DNA of 64,000 nt from Neobacillus niacini. Lineage in GTDB: Bacteria; Bacillota; Bacilli; Bacillales; Cytobacillaceae. The position numbers were made by a program, and so were the translations under genes. A model generated the notes under the pieces. The model saw nothing but the letters and a program-made list of their open reading frames with translations, was not told the origin of the DNA and did no database searches. Shown piece after piece: positions 36,200 to 45,465 of this stretch. The stretch spans positions 5,082,001 to 5,146,000 of the forward strand of contig NZ_JAUSZN010000001.1 of assembly GCF_030817595.1 (NCBI RefSeq), read 5' to 3'. How positions within the stretch are numbered: the first letter of the stretch is position 1; every line of letters begins with the position of its first letter.

Positions 36200-37594
36200 A
36201 TGCAAAAAAATCCAAATCAATTACAAAGAGGTTTAGAAGAAAGACATATCACGCTGATGTCACTAGGAGCAGCAATTGGGGTAGGTCTGTTTCTAGGGTC
36301 TGCAACTGCGATTAAGCTTGCGGGACCTGGTATTATTCTCGGTTATGCTTTTGCCGGTATGATTATGTTCTTTATTATGAGGGCACTTGGTGAGATGGCG
36401 ATTCAAAAACCTGTTGCCGGATCTTTCAGTCAATATGCTCGTGATTATTTAGGCGCGCTGCCTGGTTTCCTAACAGGATGGAATTATTGGTTCTTATGGG
36501 TTGTAACTTGTATGGCCGAGATTACAGCAGCAGGAATCTACATGGAGTATTGGTTCCCAGAAGTACCTCGCTGGATTTGGGCACTATCAGCACTAGTCAT
36601 CATGGCTTCGGTCAATTTTCTAAATGTAAAAGCGTATGGCGAACTTGAGTTTTGGTTTGCATTAATAAAGATTGTGACCATCATCTTCATGATCGTAAGT
36701 GGTATTGGCATGATTGTGTTTGGAATTGGTAATGGCGGTATTGCTACTGGTATCAGCAATCTTTGGGAGAATGGGGGAATCCTTCCAAATGGTATCACTG
36801 GGGTATTAATGTCCTTACAAATGGTTATGTTTGCTTTCTTGGGTATTGAGATGATTGGGATTACCGCCGGTGAAGTAAAGAATCCGGAAAAAACATTATC
36901 TAAAGCGATTGATAGCGTTTTTTGGCGAATTCTTATCTTCTATGTAGGGGCATTGTTTGTCATTATGTCCATTTATCCATGGACCGAAATCGGTGCTGAA
37001 GGCAGTCCGTTCGTATTGACCTTTGATAGGCTTGGAATCCCTGCAGCAGCAGGAATCATCAACTTTGTTGTCTTAACGGCTGCACTTTCATCATGTAACG
37101 GGGGTATTTTTAGTACAGCCCGTATGTTATTCAACTTAGCTGAAAATGATGAAGCACCGAAGGGGTTTGGCAAATTAAACAAGAATGGTGTTCCAAGTAC
37201 TGCTGTCTTAGTAACGGCAGGTGCCCTTTTAGTAGGTGTTGTTCTTAACTATTTGGTACCAGCAAAAGTATTTACATGGGTAACAGCTATTTCAACGTTT
37301 GGTGCGATATGGACGTGGTCTATGATTTTATTATCACAAATTAAGTATCGTAAGGGTTTAAATCCAAATCAAGTAAAAGGCCTAAAATATAAAATGCCGT
37401 TATTCCCATTCACTTCCTACGTTTCTTTAGCATTCTTACTTCTAGTAGTAGGATTAATGGCATTCTTCCCAGATACTAGAATCGCGTTAATCGTTGGACC
37501 GCTTTGGCTAGGAATCTTAACGGCCTTCTATTATGGTAAGGGGTATCATAAACGAGGGAAACAAAATGAGAATAAAATTCAAAAAGTGATATAA
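36200..37594 (+). CDS. Amino acid permease, AlaP (YtnA)-like
   Basis: A 464-residue APC-superfamily transporter (AAT family) with about 12 membrane helices. The N-terminal signature RGLEERHITLMSLGAAIGVGLFLG is followed by GPGIILGYAFAGM and MRALGEMA, the family core. Subfamily position by eye is close to the B. subtilis YtnA/AlaP alanine permease and the ProY/AnsP group. It is divergent from adeR and near ald and alr, so alanine is the most likely substrate. An AGGGGG site precedes the ATG. It ends with a strong terminator. Proline, asparagine or another neutral amino acid remain alternatives. Confidence 0.85.
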   Translation: MQKNPNQLQRGLEERHITLMSLGAAIGVGLFLGSATAIKLAGPGIILGYAFAGMIMFFIMRALGEMAIQKPVAGSFSQYARDYLGALPGFLTGWNYWFLWVVTCMAEITAAGIYMEYWFPEVPRWIWALSALVIMASVNFLNVKAYGELEFWFALIKIVTIIFMIVSGIGMIVFGIGNGGIATGISNLWENGGILPNGITGVLMSLQMVMFAFLGIEMIGITAGEVKNPEKTLSKAIDSVFWRILIFYVGALFVIMSIYPWTEIGAEGSPFVLTFDRLGIPAAAGIINFVVLTAALSSCNGGIFSTARMLFNLAENDEAPKGFGKLNKNGVPSTAVLVTAGALLVGVVLNYLVPAKVFTWVTAISTFGAIWTWSMILLSQIKYRKGLNPNQVKGLKYKMPLFPFTSYVSLAFLLLVVGLMAFFPDTRIALIVGPLWLGILTAFYYGKGYHKRGKQNENKIQKVI

Positions 37595-37634
37595 GTGGTG
37601 CCTGTTGCCACTTAAAATTAAATTTTCTATATTG

Positions 37635-37676
37635 AAAGCGTAAGTGGGCATAGGTCCATTTACGCTTTTTTATTTA
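37635..37676 (+). terminator. Terminator after the permease gene
   Basis: AAAGCGTAAGTGG pairs with CCATTTACGCTTT (37635-37647 and 37656-37668), followed by TTTTATTTATTG. A variant of the dispersed GGTGCC element (GGTGCCTGTTGCCA, 37597-37610) lies just upstream. Confidence 0.8.
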
Positions 37677-37799
37677 TTGTTTTGACTTTATTAACTCATA
37701 CTGTTAGTAAAAGTCAAAAAAATGAAACCGTTTTAAAAAGACCGTAAATTATCGGATATTTTTTAAATTTTTTCGGATAGTGAAAAAAATGGAAACCTT

Positions 37800-37825
37800 T
37801 ACAATAATAAATGTAAGCGATTGAT
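37800..37825 (+). promoter_or_regulatory. -10 element and cre-like box of the second sugar locus
   Basis: TACAAT (37800-37805) is a possible -10. ATGTAAGCGATTGAT (37811-37825) matches the cre consensus at 14 of 15 positions (A for C at position 14). A second similar box, ATGAAACCGTTTTAA, lies at 37722-37736. The position matches that of the cre boxes of the mur and GH85 genes. Confidence 0.5.
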
Positions 37826-37845
37826 ATGAATAAGGGGGAAACACC

Positions 37846-39126
37846 ATGAAGAAGCTAGGCGTATTAGTCTTAAGCTTGTTATTACTATTTTTAACTGCAT
37901 GTGGCGGTGGAGAAGAGAAAGCTTCTGGGGAGGGTAAGGTCACAGAACTGACAGTTTGGAATGACTGGACTGAAAATCGCCCGGAATATAAGGTTTATAA
38001 AGATATCATTGCTAAATTCAATGAAGAAAACAAAGATAGTATCCACGTTAAAATCGAAAGTATTCCACATGATCAATATGAAACAAAGCTAAGAACACAA
38101 GCAGCAGGAAAGCAATTACCGGATATGTTCCGGGTATGGCCTGGTGCACGTATTCAGCCTCTAGTTGAAGGAAAAGCGTTACTTCCTTTAAATGAAATCC
38201 TTGATACGTGGGAAGGGAAAATTCCAGAAGGTATCATGAAAGATTATGCAGTTGACGGAAAGCAGTACGCGATTCCAGCAAACATTAGTGAAACTAGCTT
38301 GATTTACTATCATAAAGATGCAGTGAAGAAAGCAGGATTTGAAGAATTTCCAAAAACGTATGATGAGTTAAAAGAGTTAATTAAGACTTTAAATGACCAA
38401 AAAGTAACGCCCATTGCACTAGGTAATAAATCGATTTGGCCTTTACAGTCTGTTTATATCTCAACGATTGCAGATCGTTTTACTGGCAGTGAGTTCTTAC
38501 CAAGCACTTTAAGCGGAAAAGGCTCTTTTACGGATGAGAACTTTGTGAAAGCGTTATCGGTAGTTGAAGAATTAGCGAAGCTTAAAGCATTTAACGAAGA
38601 TTTCAATACCATTGATGAAGCTCAATCTAGAACAATATTTAATAGTGGTGAAGCCGCTATGCACTTCGCAGGTTCTTGGGCAATTGGACCAATCCTAGAA
38701 GGTATAGAAAATATTGATAATATCGGCGTTGCTCCGTTCCCAAGCTTTGGCGGCGAAGGAGATACGGCAAAAATTTCTGGTGCAGCGGGCGGCGGTATCG
38801 CTCTTAATGCTGAATTATCTGGTAAGAAGAAAGAAGCCGCATTTAAATTCTTAGAGTACTTCTATGGTGATGAGTTGTACCAAGGATTAGCTAAGTCTAA
38901 TATCGTTGTTCCAGTACAAGTAGAAATGGATGATAGCATTCCTGAAATTTACCAAACAGCTAACGGATTTGCACAAGGTGGTTTAGCACCCGTTTATGAT
39001 GCAACGTTAACACCTGAGTTAACAGACATGATTAACAATGGCTTACAATCTATCACAATCGGTGAAAAGACACCTAAGGAATTAGCTGAAGAAATGCAGA
39101 AGGAAAACGAACAAGGAAAGAAATAA
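37846..39126 (+). CDS. Sugar-binding lipoprotein of an ABC importer
   Basis: A 426-residue family 1 binding protein. The signal LVLSLLLLFLTAC places the lipidated residue at Cys19, followed by a Gly/Glu linker. The mature part has TVWNDWTENRPEYKVYKDII and the C-lobe motif SWAIGPILEGIENI. It captures an oligosaccharide on the cell surface for the two permeases that follow. An AAGGGGGAA site precedes the ATG. A hairpin after the gene (39139-39164) should stabilise this part of the message and give an excess of binding protein. Ligand unknown; the GH1 and ROK genes in the same cluster suggest a beta-linked di- or oligosaccharide. Confidence 0.9.
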   Translation: MKKLGVLVLSLLLLFLTACGGGEEKASGEGKVTELTVWNDWTENRPEYKVYKDIIAKFNEENKDSIHVKIESIPHDQYETKLRTQAAGKQLPDMFRVWPGARIQPLVEGKALLPLNEILDTWEGKIPEGIMKDYAVDGKQYAIPANISETSLIYYHKDAVKKAGFEEFPKTYDELKELIKTLNDQKVTPIALGNKSIWPLQSVYISTIADRFTGSEFLPSTLSGKGSFTDENFVKALSVVEELAKLKAFNEDFNTIDEAQSRTIFNSGEAAMHFAGSWAIGPILEGIENIDNIGVAPFPSFGGEGDTAKISGAAGGGIALNAELSGKKKEAAFKFLEYFYGDELYQGLAKSNIVVPVQVEMDDSIPEIYQTANGFAQGGLAPVYDATLTPELTDMINNGLQSITIGEKTPKELAEEMQKENEQGKK

Positions 39127-39138
39127 TCTTTTAAAATA

Positions 39139-39164
39139 CAGGTTGCCTCTTCTAAGGCAACCTG
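39139..39164 (+). terminator. Intercistronic hairpin after the binding-protein gene
   Basis: CAGGTTGCCT and AGGCAACCTG, perfect 10-bp arms with a 6-base loop, followed by CATTTC rather than a true T run. It probably protects the upstream message or partly terminates transcription before the permease genes. Confidence 0.65.
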
Positions 39165-39185
39165 CATTTCATAGGGGAGATAAAT

Positions 39186-40061
39186 ATGCAACTAACTGGG
39201 AAAAGTAAAGCGGCTCTTATTATCGGTTTATTGCCGGCATTTTTGATTTATACCGTTTTTGCTATCTATCCGATTTTCCAATCGTTTTATTATTCCTTTA
39301 TGGAATGGGACGGTTTTTCGGAAATGGAATTTATCGGTCTGCAAAACTTTGAGAATCTTTTTCAAGATACATTATTTTGGAATTCAGTAGGTAATAACAT
39401 ATTTGTTGTCATCGCCTCAGTCTTTGGACAGATTCCGATTGCGTTATTTATAGCTCTTTTGTTAAATAGAAAAATCAAGGGCTTAAAGATTTTCAGAACC
39501 ATCGGTTTTCTTCCTGTTGTCTTATCAACGGTCGTGATCTCGCTTACATGGAGCCTCATTTATAATACGAAGAATGGCATGATTAACGAAATTTTAAGGG
39601 CTGTTGGCTTAGACTTTTTGGCACAAAACTGGTTAGGTGATACAAAGTGGTCGATGGTGGCTGTATGTATTACGGTAATCTGGCAGTTCGTTGGGCTCTA
39701 TTTAATTATTTTTCTTGCAGCCTTGCAAAACATACCGGAAGAAGTAATGGAAGCGGCAAAGATGGATGGAGCCTCTGAATGGGTGACTACATGGAAAATA
39801 ACCATCCCTATGATTTGGGACACGATTATCGTTGCGATTATATTGTGTATTTCCGGTAGTTTAAGAACCTTTGATTTAATTTATGTTATGACGCATGGCG
39901 GACCGTCTCATTCTACCGACGTTATGGCGTTGTATATGTTCAATGAGACATTTTCGAACCTGAAATATGGTTACGGCAGTGCGATATCCGTATTTATTTT
40001 CTTCTTCAGTCTCATTTTGATTGGAATTGTAAAAAAAGTTCTTGGTCAAAAATTTATTTGA
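39186..40061 (+). CDS. Sugar ABC transporter permease, MalF type
   Basis: A 291-residue permease with six predicted membrane helices and the EAA loop EEVMEAAKMDGASEWVTTWKITIPMI near residue 184. The N-terminus GLLPAFLIYTVFAIYPIFQSFYYSF is typical of the MalF/UgpA family. An AGGGGAG site lies ahead of the ATG. It pairs with the next permease to import the sugar captured by the lipoprotein. No ATPase gene follows, as is usual for Bacillus sugar importers served by a shared MsmX-type ATPase. Confidence 0.9.
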   Translation: MQLTGKSKAALIIGLLPAFLIYTVFAIYPIFQSFYYSFMEWDGFSEMEFIGLQNFENLFQDTLFWNSVGNNIFVVIASVFGQIPIALFIALLLNRKIKGLKIFRTIGFLPVVLSTVVISLTWSLIYNTKNGMINEILRAVGLDFLAQNWLGDTKWSMVAVCITVIWQFVGLYLIIFLAALQNIPEEVMEAAKMDGASEWVTTWKITIPMIWDTIIVAIILCISGSLRTFDLIYVMTHGGPSHSTDVMALYMFNETFSNLKYGYGSAISVFIFFFSLILIGIVKKVLGQKFI

Positions 40062-40077
40062 TGGGGAGGTGCAGTAA

Positions 40078-40959
40078 ATGGAAACAACGATTAAGAAAAC
40101 AACGCGATCTGCATTGCCGCTGCATCGAAGCACAAGGAATATGAGTGTAAAAAACACCCTCATATATGCAGTATTGATCATTTTTTCGGTGATCAATGTT
40201 TATCCTATTATTTGGATGATTATCAACTCTTTCAAGTCAGAAAAAGAATTTGCGGTGAATCAATTTGGTTTACCAAAGACTTTGGTTATTGATAATTATA
40301 TAGAAGCGTGGGGTACCGCTAATTTAGGCGTTCTCTTTAAAAATAGTATTTTTATATGTTTACTAGCAACTATTCTCACTGTGTTAATCGGAGCGTTAGC
40401 TTCCTATTTTCTAGCAAGAATAGAGTTTAAGTTTAAGAATGCCTTGTATACCTTCTTTATTTTTGGGATGTTAATCCCAATACACGCTACCCTTGTTCCA
40501 ATGTTCATTTTATTGAAAAATTTGGGATTATTAAATAACCCTATTACCTTGTTATTTCCGTACATTGCCTTTCATTTGCCAATTACGATTTTTATTTTAA
40601 CCAGTTTTATGAAGGCTTTTCCAAAGGATATTGAAGAATCAGCGATTATCGATGGATGTGGAATCTTCCGGATATTCTGGTCCATTATTTTGCCGATGTC
40701 CCGTCCAGCACTAGCTACCGTTATTATTTTGAACTTTATTTATAACTGGAATGAGTTCTCGTTTGCTCTCGTATTACTTAATGATCCAGCCCTTCAAACA
40801 TTGCCGTTAGGTCTTGCAAGTTTTGCTGGTCAGTTTACCGTTAATTATGGGGCACAAATGGCAGGTTTAACGATGTCTATGATTCCTATTATCATTTTCT
40901 ATTTATTCTTAGAAAAAGAAATTGTAAATGGTATGACAGCTGGTGCCGTAAAAGGATAA
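40078..40959 (+). CDS. Sugar ABC transporter permease, MalG type
   Basis: A 293-residue permease with six predicted helices. The EAA loop KDIEESAIIDGCGIFRIFWSIILPMS lies near residue 183, and the C-terminus ends KEIVNGMTAGAVKG, the standard ending of MalG-like proteins. A GGGGAGG site and a 16-base gap place it in one operon with the MalF-type gene. The gene for a sensor kinase starts 33 bases later, so importer and sensor are probably cotranscribed. Confidence 0.9.
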   Translation: METTIKKTTRSALPLHRSTRNMSVKNTLIYAVLIIFSVINVYPIIWMIINSFKSEKEFAVNQFGLPKTLVIDNYIEAWGTANLGVLFKNSIFICLLATILTVLIGALASYFLARIEFKFKNALYTFFIFGMLIPIHATLVPMFILLKNLGLLNNPITLLFPYIAFHLPITIFILTSFMKAFPKDIEESAIIDGCGIFRIFWSIILPMSRPALATVIILNFIYNWNEFSFALVLLNDPALQTLPLGLASFAGQFTVNYGAQMAGLTMSMIPIIIFYLFLEKEIVNGMTAGAVKG

Positions 40960-40992
40960 ACTAAAAGGTAATAAAATATAAGGCTGATGTGC

Positions 40993-42756
40993 ATGATTCG
41001 AAATTGGGGATTAAAAAACAAATTTGTTACCGTATTCTTACTCTTGATTACCTTACCAACTGTGATAATTGGCTGTATTATTTACTATCAAACTACTACC
41101 GTTTTTAAGCAGCAGGCTGAAAAAAATGCGGTTGGTAAACTAGAAAAAAATGAAGATAACTTAACATCCATCATTCGTGGGATCGAGAATATGTCTTCTT
41201 ATATGATTTATGAAAAAAACTTCCGAACATTTTTTACCGCCCCGGAGGAAGATCTTAATCAACCTGCGTATAAAGAGGCAGTTGCAGGAATTAATGGATA
41301 TTTTACCTTTCAGCTTATGAGTCATAGCTATATTGACTCGATTCTATTAGTCGCCAATGATGGACATGTTTTAGAAATAGGGAGCCACATAATCGGGAAT
41401 GAAGTCAGGCTGAACCAAGAATCAAGGAATCTTGAAGGTGCTCCATTTTGGAGCAATACCTATCAAGTGATGGAGAATGGATCTGCAAAAAAGAATGTTG
41501 TTAGTTTATCAAGGGTGATTAATGATATTAATCATATCGACACATCTATCGGAATGGTAAGAATTCGATTAGACGAATCTAAGCTATATAAGACGATTGA
41601 ACCTAATACGATCGACCAAACTGGTGATTATTTTGTATTGAACAAAAAAGGAGAAGTTGTCCTGCACCAGGATCCTTCATTAGCCGGGAAACCATTTCCT
41701 GACAAGAATGTAACGCATTGGATTGTAAATAGTAAAAATAGCACATTGAAAATCAATGTTGAACAAAGTGACTATCTACTTGTGAAAAAAGCAATTGCAG
41801 GAACAGATTGGGTTTCGATTGCAATGGTGAATGAGGGAGAAGTGGTTAAAAGTTTATATAATGTCCGCGGTTTGTTTGTTTTTATGATTTTCCTTTTATT
41901 AGCGCTCGGGGGAATAGCTTTTGTTGGATTTTATCAATCCTTTATCCGAAGGATCGTGGAATTGACGAAGCAAACGAAGCAACTGGGAGAAGGCGATTTC
42001 AGTGCTAAGGTTCAAATCTCCTCACAAGACGAGATTGGGAAATTAGGACTCCGATTTAACCAAATGGTCACCACGATTCAAAATTATATTAATCGAGAAT
42101 ATAAGTTAAAGATTAAACAGCGTGAATCGGAATTGAAGGCTCTTCAAAGCCAGATTGATCCACACTTTTTATACAATACGCTGGACATGATTCGCTGGAC
42201 AGCACGGTTAGAAAAAGCGATGGAAACAGGTCAGTTAATTGAGCGTTTATCCAAAATATTTCGTATGAATTTAAATATGGGAAAGATGTGGGTAAAGGTA
42301 GAGGAAGAAATCCAGTATATTCAAAATTACCTAGAGTTACAAAAGAGTCGAATCGGTAAGCGTTTGAATTATAGCATTTTTTATGATGATCAAATAAAAG
42401 ATGTCTATATTATTAAGCAAATTTTACAGCCCTTAGTAGAAAATAGTATCCTTCATGGGTTTGAAAATTTGCCTAGACAGGGTGTTATCCAGATTCGAGC
42501 GTTTAAGGTGAATCAGGAAATTTGGATGGATGTAATCGATAATGGCTGGGGATTTAAGAATAAGAAACAGGTTGAAGATGATAATGGGAAAGGCAGCTAT
42601 GCGATTTCTAATCTCATCGACCGCTTAGAGATTGCCTTTGGTGAGGAGGCAAAATTCGAGGTGTTAGATTCTGAGGTAGGTACATGGATCCGCTTGAAAA
42701 TCCCTATATCCAAGAATGGAAATAGTAATCAAATTTCAAATGAGACAGGTGAGTAG
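40993..42756 (+). CDS. YesM-type sensor histidine kinase
   Basis: A 587-residue membrane kinase with helices at residues about 9-31 and 290-313, an extracytoplasmic Cache-like sensor domain between them, a HAMP domain (about 314-366), His391 in QIDPHFLYNTLDMI and a HATPase_c domain with ILQPLVENSILHGFE. The start chosen is the ATG at 40993, since the ATG at 40987 is only 3 bases from the AAGG site. Its stop is followed by one base and then the ATG of the response regulator. It should detect the sugar handled by this locus and control the importer and the GH1 and ROK genes. Confidence 0.9.
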   Translation: MIRNWGLKNKFVTVFLLLITLPTVIIGCIIYYQTTTVFKQQAEKNAVGKLEKNEDNLTSIIRGIENMSSYMIYEKNFRTFFTAPEEDLNQPAYKEAVAGINGYFTFQLMSHSYIDSILLVANDGHVLEIGSHIIGNEVRLNQESRNLEGAPFWSNTYQVMENGSAKKNVVSLSRVINDINHIDTSIGMVRIRLDESKLYKTIEPNTIDQTGDYFVLNKKGEVVLHQDPSLAGKPFPDKNVTHWIVNSKNSTLKINVEQSDYLLVKKAIAGTDWVSIAMVNEGEVVKSLYNVRGLFVFMIFLLLALGGIAFVGFYQSFIRRIVELTKQTKQLGEGDFSAKVQISSQDEIGKLGLRFNQMVTTIQNYINREYKLKIKQRESELKALQSQIDPHFLYNTLDMIRWTARLEKAMETGQLIERLSKIFRMNLNMGKMWVKVEEEIQYIQNYLELQKSRIGKRLNYSIFYDDQIKDVYIIKQILQPLVENSILHGFENLPRQGVIQIRAFKVNQEIWMDVIDNGWGFKNKKQVEDDNGKGSYAISNLIDRLEIAFGEEAKFEVLDSEVGTWIRLKIPISKNGNSNQISNETGE

Positions 42757-42757
42757 T

Positions 42758-43972
42758 ATGCCCTTTAAAATGCTAATCGTTGATGATGAACCCATTATTT
42801 GTCGTGGTTTGCAACAGACAATTCCGTGGGATGAATATATGGTGGAAGTTGTTGACCTTGCGTACGACGGGGCGGAGGCTATTCAGAAGATTAAGGAACA
42901 TGGTGGCATAGATTTAGTATTAACCGATGTCAGAATGCCGAATGTTGATGGCTTGAGATTGGCAGCATTCCTTGCAGAGAACTATCCTGATATTCGGACG
43001 ATTATCATAAGTGGGTATGACGATTTTAAATATGCACAACAGGCGATTCAATTAGGTGTAAAGGATTACTTATTGAAGCCGGTAGATGTAGATGAGCTTT
43101 TACGGGTCATCACAAAAATTATTAGTACCTTACAAGAAGAACGAAAATCTGCACAGCAAATCTATCAGATGAATTTACAAAATGCTATTTTTCATCTAGT
43201 TTTGGATTTACCTGATACGACTCCAAACCACTCGAGTTTATTTGCTGATGTGCGTATTTATCCCTTTGTTACGATGTTAAAAGACTATAAAAATAAAACA
43301 AAAGATCTTTCTGAGGAAGAACTGCAAAACTTGAATGTGGATTGGGAAAACCAAGTGGAAAATTCGTTAAGCAGTCAGGGGTTTGCAAGTGTATCGGTGT
43401 TTACGAGTAAAAACGTCTTACTCACTTGTGTGACAAATAATTTGTCTGGTTTTACTCAAGAGAATTTGGATTTTCAAGAGTTTAATTGTGTCGTTAATGA
43501 TACTGACATTACAATAGGTCAGCTGAATGAGGTTTATCTAAGATTAAATGAAGATACTCGATATCTTCCTTTTAGTGAAGGTGGGCTTGTTGTCAGTCCT
43601 GTAAGTGAATCATTGGCTAATAAGTCAAAGGCTAACGACTGGTTAATGGATAGGGCAGAACAATATATCAGAACCTATTATGCCTCAGCAATCAAGGCAC
43701 ATGAGGTAGCGGACGTCATTAATATTTCCCCTAATTATTTCAGCTCATTATTTAAACAAAAAACTGGCAAGAGTTTTAATGAATATATTAATACCTTGCG
43801 TGTTGACGCAGCAAAGCAGCTTCTTGAAGAAACGCCTTTTAATGTAAATGAAATTGCGGAAAAGGTCGGCTATCGAGAATATAAGTACTTTGTTGATGTT
43901 TTTAAAAAGTTTACTGGCTATACGCCAACCAAGTATAGAAATGTAACAGCAAATAATATCAATCAATCATAA
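42758..43972 (+). CDS. YesN-type response regulator with AraC domain
   Basis: A 404-residue regulator. The receiver domain (1-120) has DDEP at residues 9-12, Asp57 in LVLTDVRMP and Lys in DYLLKPVD. The middle is poorly conserved and shorter than in the first locus. The C-terminal AraC double helix-turn-helix (about 305-400) contains KAHEVADVINISPNYFSSLFKQ and NEIAEKVGYREYKYFVDVFKK. The start is the ATG at 42758 with AGGTGA at a good distance; the open frame extends further upstream through the kinase end. It is the partner of the preceding kinase and likely activator of this sugar locus. Confidence 0.92.
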   Translation: MPFKMLIVDDEPIICRGLQQTIPWDEYMVEVVDLAYDGAEAIQKIKEHGGIDLVLTDVRMPNVDGLRLAAFLAENYPDIRTIIISGYDDFKYAQQAIQLGVKDYLLKPVDVDELLRVITKIISTLQEERKSAQQIYQMNLQNAIFHLVLDLPDTTPNHSSLFADVRIYPFVTMLKDYKNKTKDLSEEELQNLNVDWENQVENSLSSQGFASVSVFTSKNVLLTCVTNNLSGFTQENLDFQEFNCVVNDTDITIGQLNEVYLRLNEDTRYLPFSEGGLVVSPVSESLANKSKANDWLMDRAEQYIRTYYASAIKAHEVADVINISPNYFSSLFKQKTGKSFNEYINTLRVDAAKQLLEETPFNVNEIAEKVGYREYKYFVDVFKKFTGYTPTKYRNVTANNINQS

Positions 43973-44002
43973 GAGTTTCTTATGGAACTGGAGGTAAGTA
44001 GC

Positions 44003-45439
44003 ATGCAAAAGAAAATGAATGTACCGAAGGACTTTTTTCTTGGAGCAGCGGTGTCTGCATGGCAAACGGAAGGATGGTCTGGTAAAAAAGAGACTCAGGA
44101 TTCCTTTCTAGACATGTGGTATAAAGAGAATAAAAATGTTTGGCATAACGGATATGGTCCTGCTGTAGCAACTGATTTTAAAAATAGATACAAAGAAGAC
44201 ATTGGTTATATGAAACAAATTGGTTTGCAAAACTTTAGAACTTCGATTAACTGGTCACGTTTTTTACTAGATTATGAAAATGCCGTGGTAGATGAAGAAT
44301 ATGCTAGTTATATAGATGATATGATCAATGAGTTAATTAAGAATAACGTGAAGCCGATGATCTGTCTTGAACACTATGAACTTCCTGCATCTTTATTTAA
44401 GCAATATGGCGGATGGGGATCGAAGCATGTAGTAGACCTATTTGTTAAATATGCAGAAAAAGTGTTTGAGCGTTATGGCGATCGCGTTAAGCATTGGTTT
44501 ACTTTTAATGAGCCGATTGTCATTCAAACACGTGTCTATTTAGACGCAATTCGTTATCCATTTGAACAAAACACACAAAAATGGATGCAATGGAATTTTA
44601 ATAAAAGTTTAGCAACGGCTAAGGTTATTCGTTTATTTAAAGAAATGGGCTTAAAAGATAAATATGGTGCAAAGATTGGTAACATCATTAACCCAGAAGT
44701 AGCCTATGCTCGTTCATCTGCTGAACATGATCAAAAAGCGGCACGTATCTTTGATCTATTTTACAACAGAATTTTCTTGGATCCCTCGATTAAAGGGGAA
44801 TTCCCTACAGAATTGTTCGAATTAATGAACAAGCATGATATTGCTTTTGAAGCAACAGCAGAAGAATTGCAAATCATTAAAGAGAACACTGTGGATTATG
44901 TGGGATTAAATATCTATTTCCCATACCGAGTGAAAGCTCGTTCATCCGCTTGGAATGAAGAAACACCTTTCCATCCTGCCTATTATTATGAAAGTTTTGA
45001 TTTACCAGGCAGAAAAATGAATCCACACCGCGGTTGGGAAATCTATCCTCAAGTTATGTATGATATCGCTATGCGCATGAAAGAGGAGTACGGAAATATC
45101 GAATGGTTTATTGCCGAAAATGGGATGGGTGTAGAAAATGAACACCGCTTTAAAAATGAAGAAGGCATGATCCAAGACGATTACCGTATTGAATTTATTA
45201 GTGATCATTTAAAGTGGTTGTTAAAGGGTGTTGAAGAGGGCTCCAATTGTACTGGCTATATGCTTTGGGCATTCAGCGACAACGTGTCTCCTATGAATGC
45301 CTTTAAGAATCGTTATGGCTTGGTTGAAATTAACCTCGAAGAAAATCGAAACCGTACGCTTAAAAAATCTGCTTATTGGCTAAAAGAAATTATCGAAACA
45401 AAACAATTTGAAGCACAGGATGACAATATCTATAAATAA
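44003..45439 (+). CDS. GH1 beta-glycosidase (6-phospho-type architecture)
   Basis: A 478-residue cytoplasmic TIM-barrel glycosidase. The acid/base is Glu170 in WFTFNEP and the nucleophile is Glu372 in FIAENGMG. The start is the ATG at 44003 with GGAGGT 8 bases upstream, not the ATG at 43982. Several segments resemble 6-phospho-beta-glycosidases: LEHYELPASLFKQYGGW, and DNVS at 426-429 in place of the NFEW of unphosphorylated types. In the phosphate loop (S-x5-K-x-Y in characterised enzymes), Ser429 and Tyr438 are present but the loop is one residue short and the KKRY motif reads KNRY, so it may or may not bind phosphate. It sits between the regulator and a ROK kinase. Confidence 0.88.
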   Translation: MQKKMNVPKDFFLGAAVSAWQTEGWSGKKETQDSFLDMWYKENKNVWHNGYGPAVATDFKNRYKEDIGYMKQIGLQNFRTSINWSRFLLDYENAVVDEEYASYIDDMINELIKNNVKPMICLEHYELPASLFKQYGGWGSKHVVDLFVKYAEKVFERYGDRVKHWFTFNEPIVIQTRVYLDAIRYPFEQNTQKWMQWNFNKSLATAKVIRLFKEMGLKDKYGAKIGNIINPEVAYARSSAEHDQKAARIFDLFYNRIFLDPSIKGEFPTELFELMNKHDIAFEATAEELQIIKENTVDYVGLNIYFPYRVKARSSAWNEETPFHPAYYYESFDLPGRKMNPHRGWEIYPQVMYDIAMRMKEEYGNIEWFIAENGMGVENEHRFKNEEGMIQDDYRIEFISDHLKWLLKGVEEGSNCTGYMLWAFSDNVSPMNAFKNRYGLVEINLEENRNRTLKKSAYWLKEIIETKQFEAQDDNIYK

Positions 45440-45465
45440 AAAGCTACCTAGGGGCGTTTCTTAAG

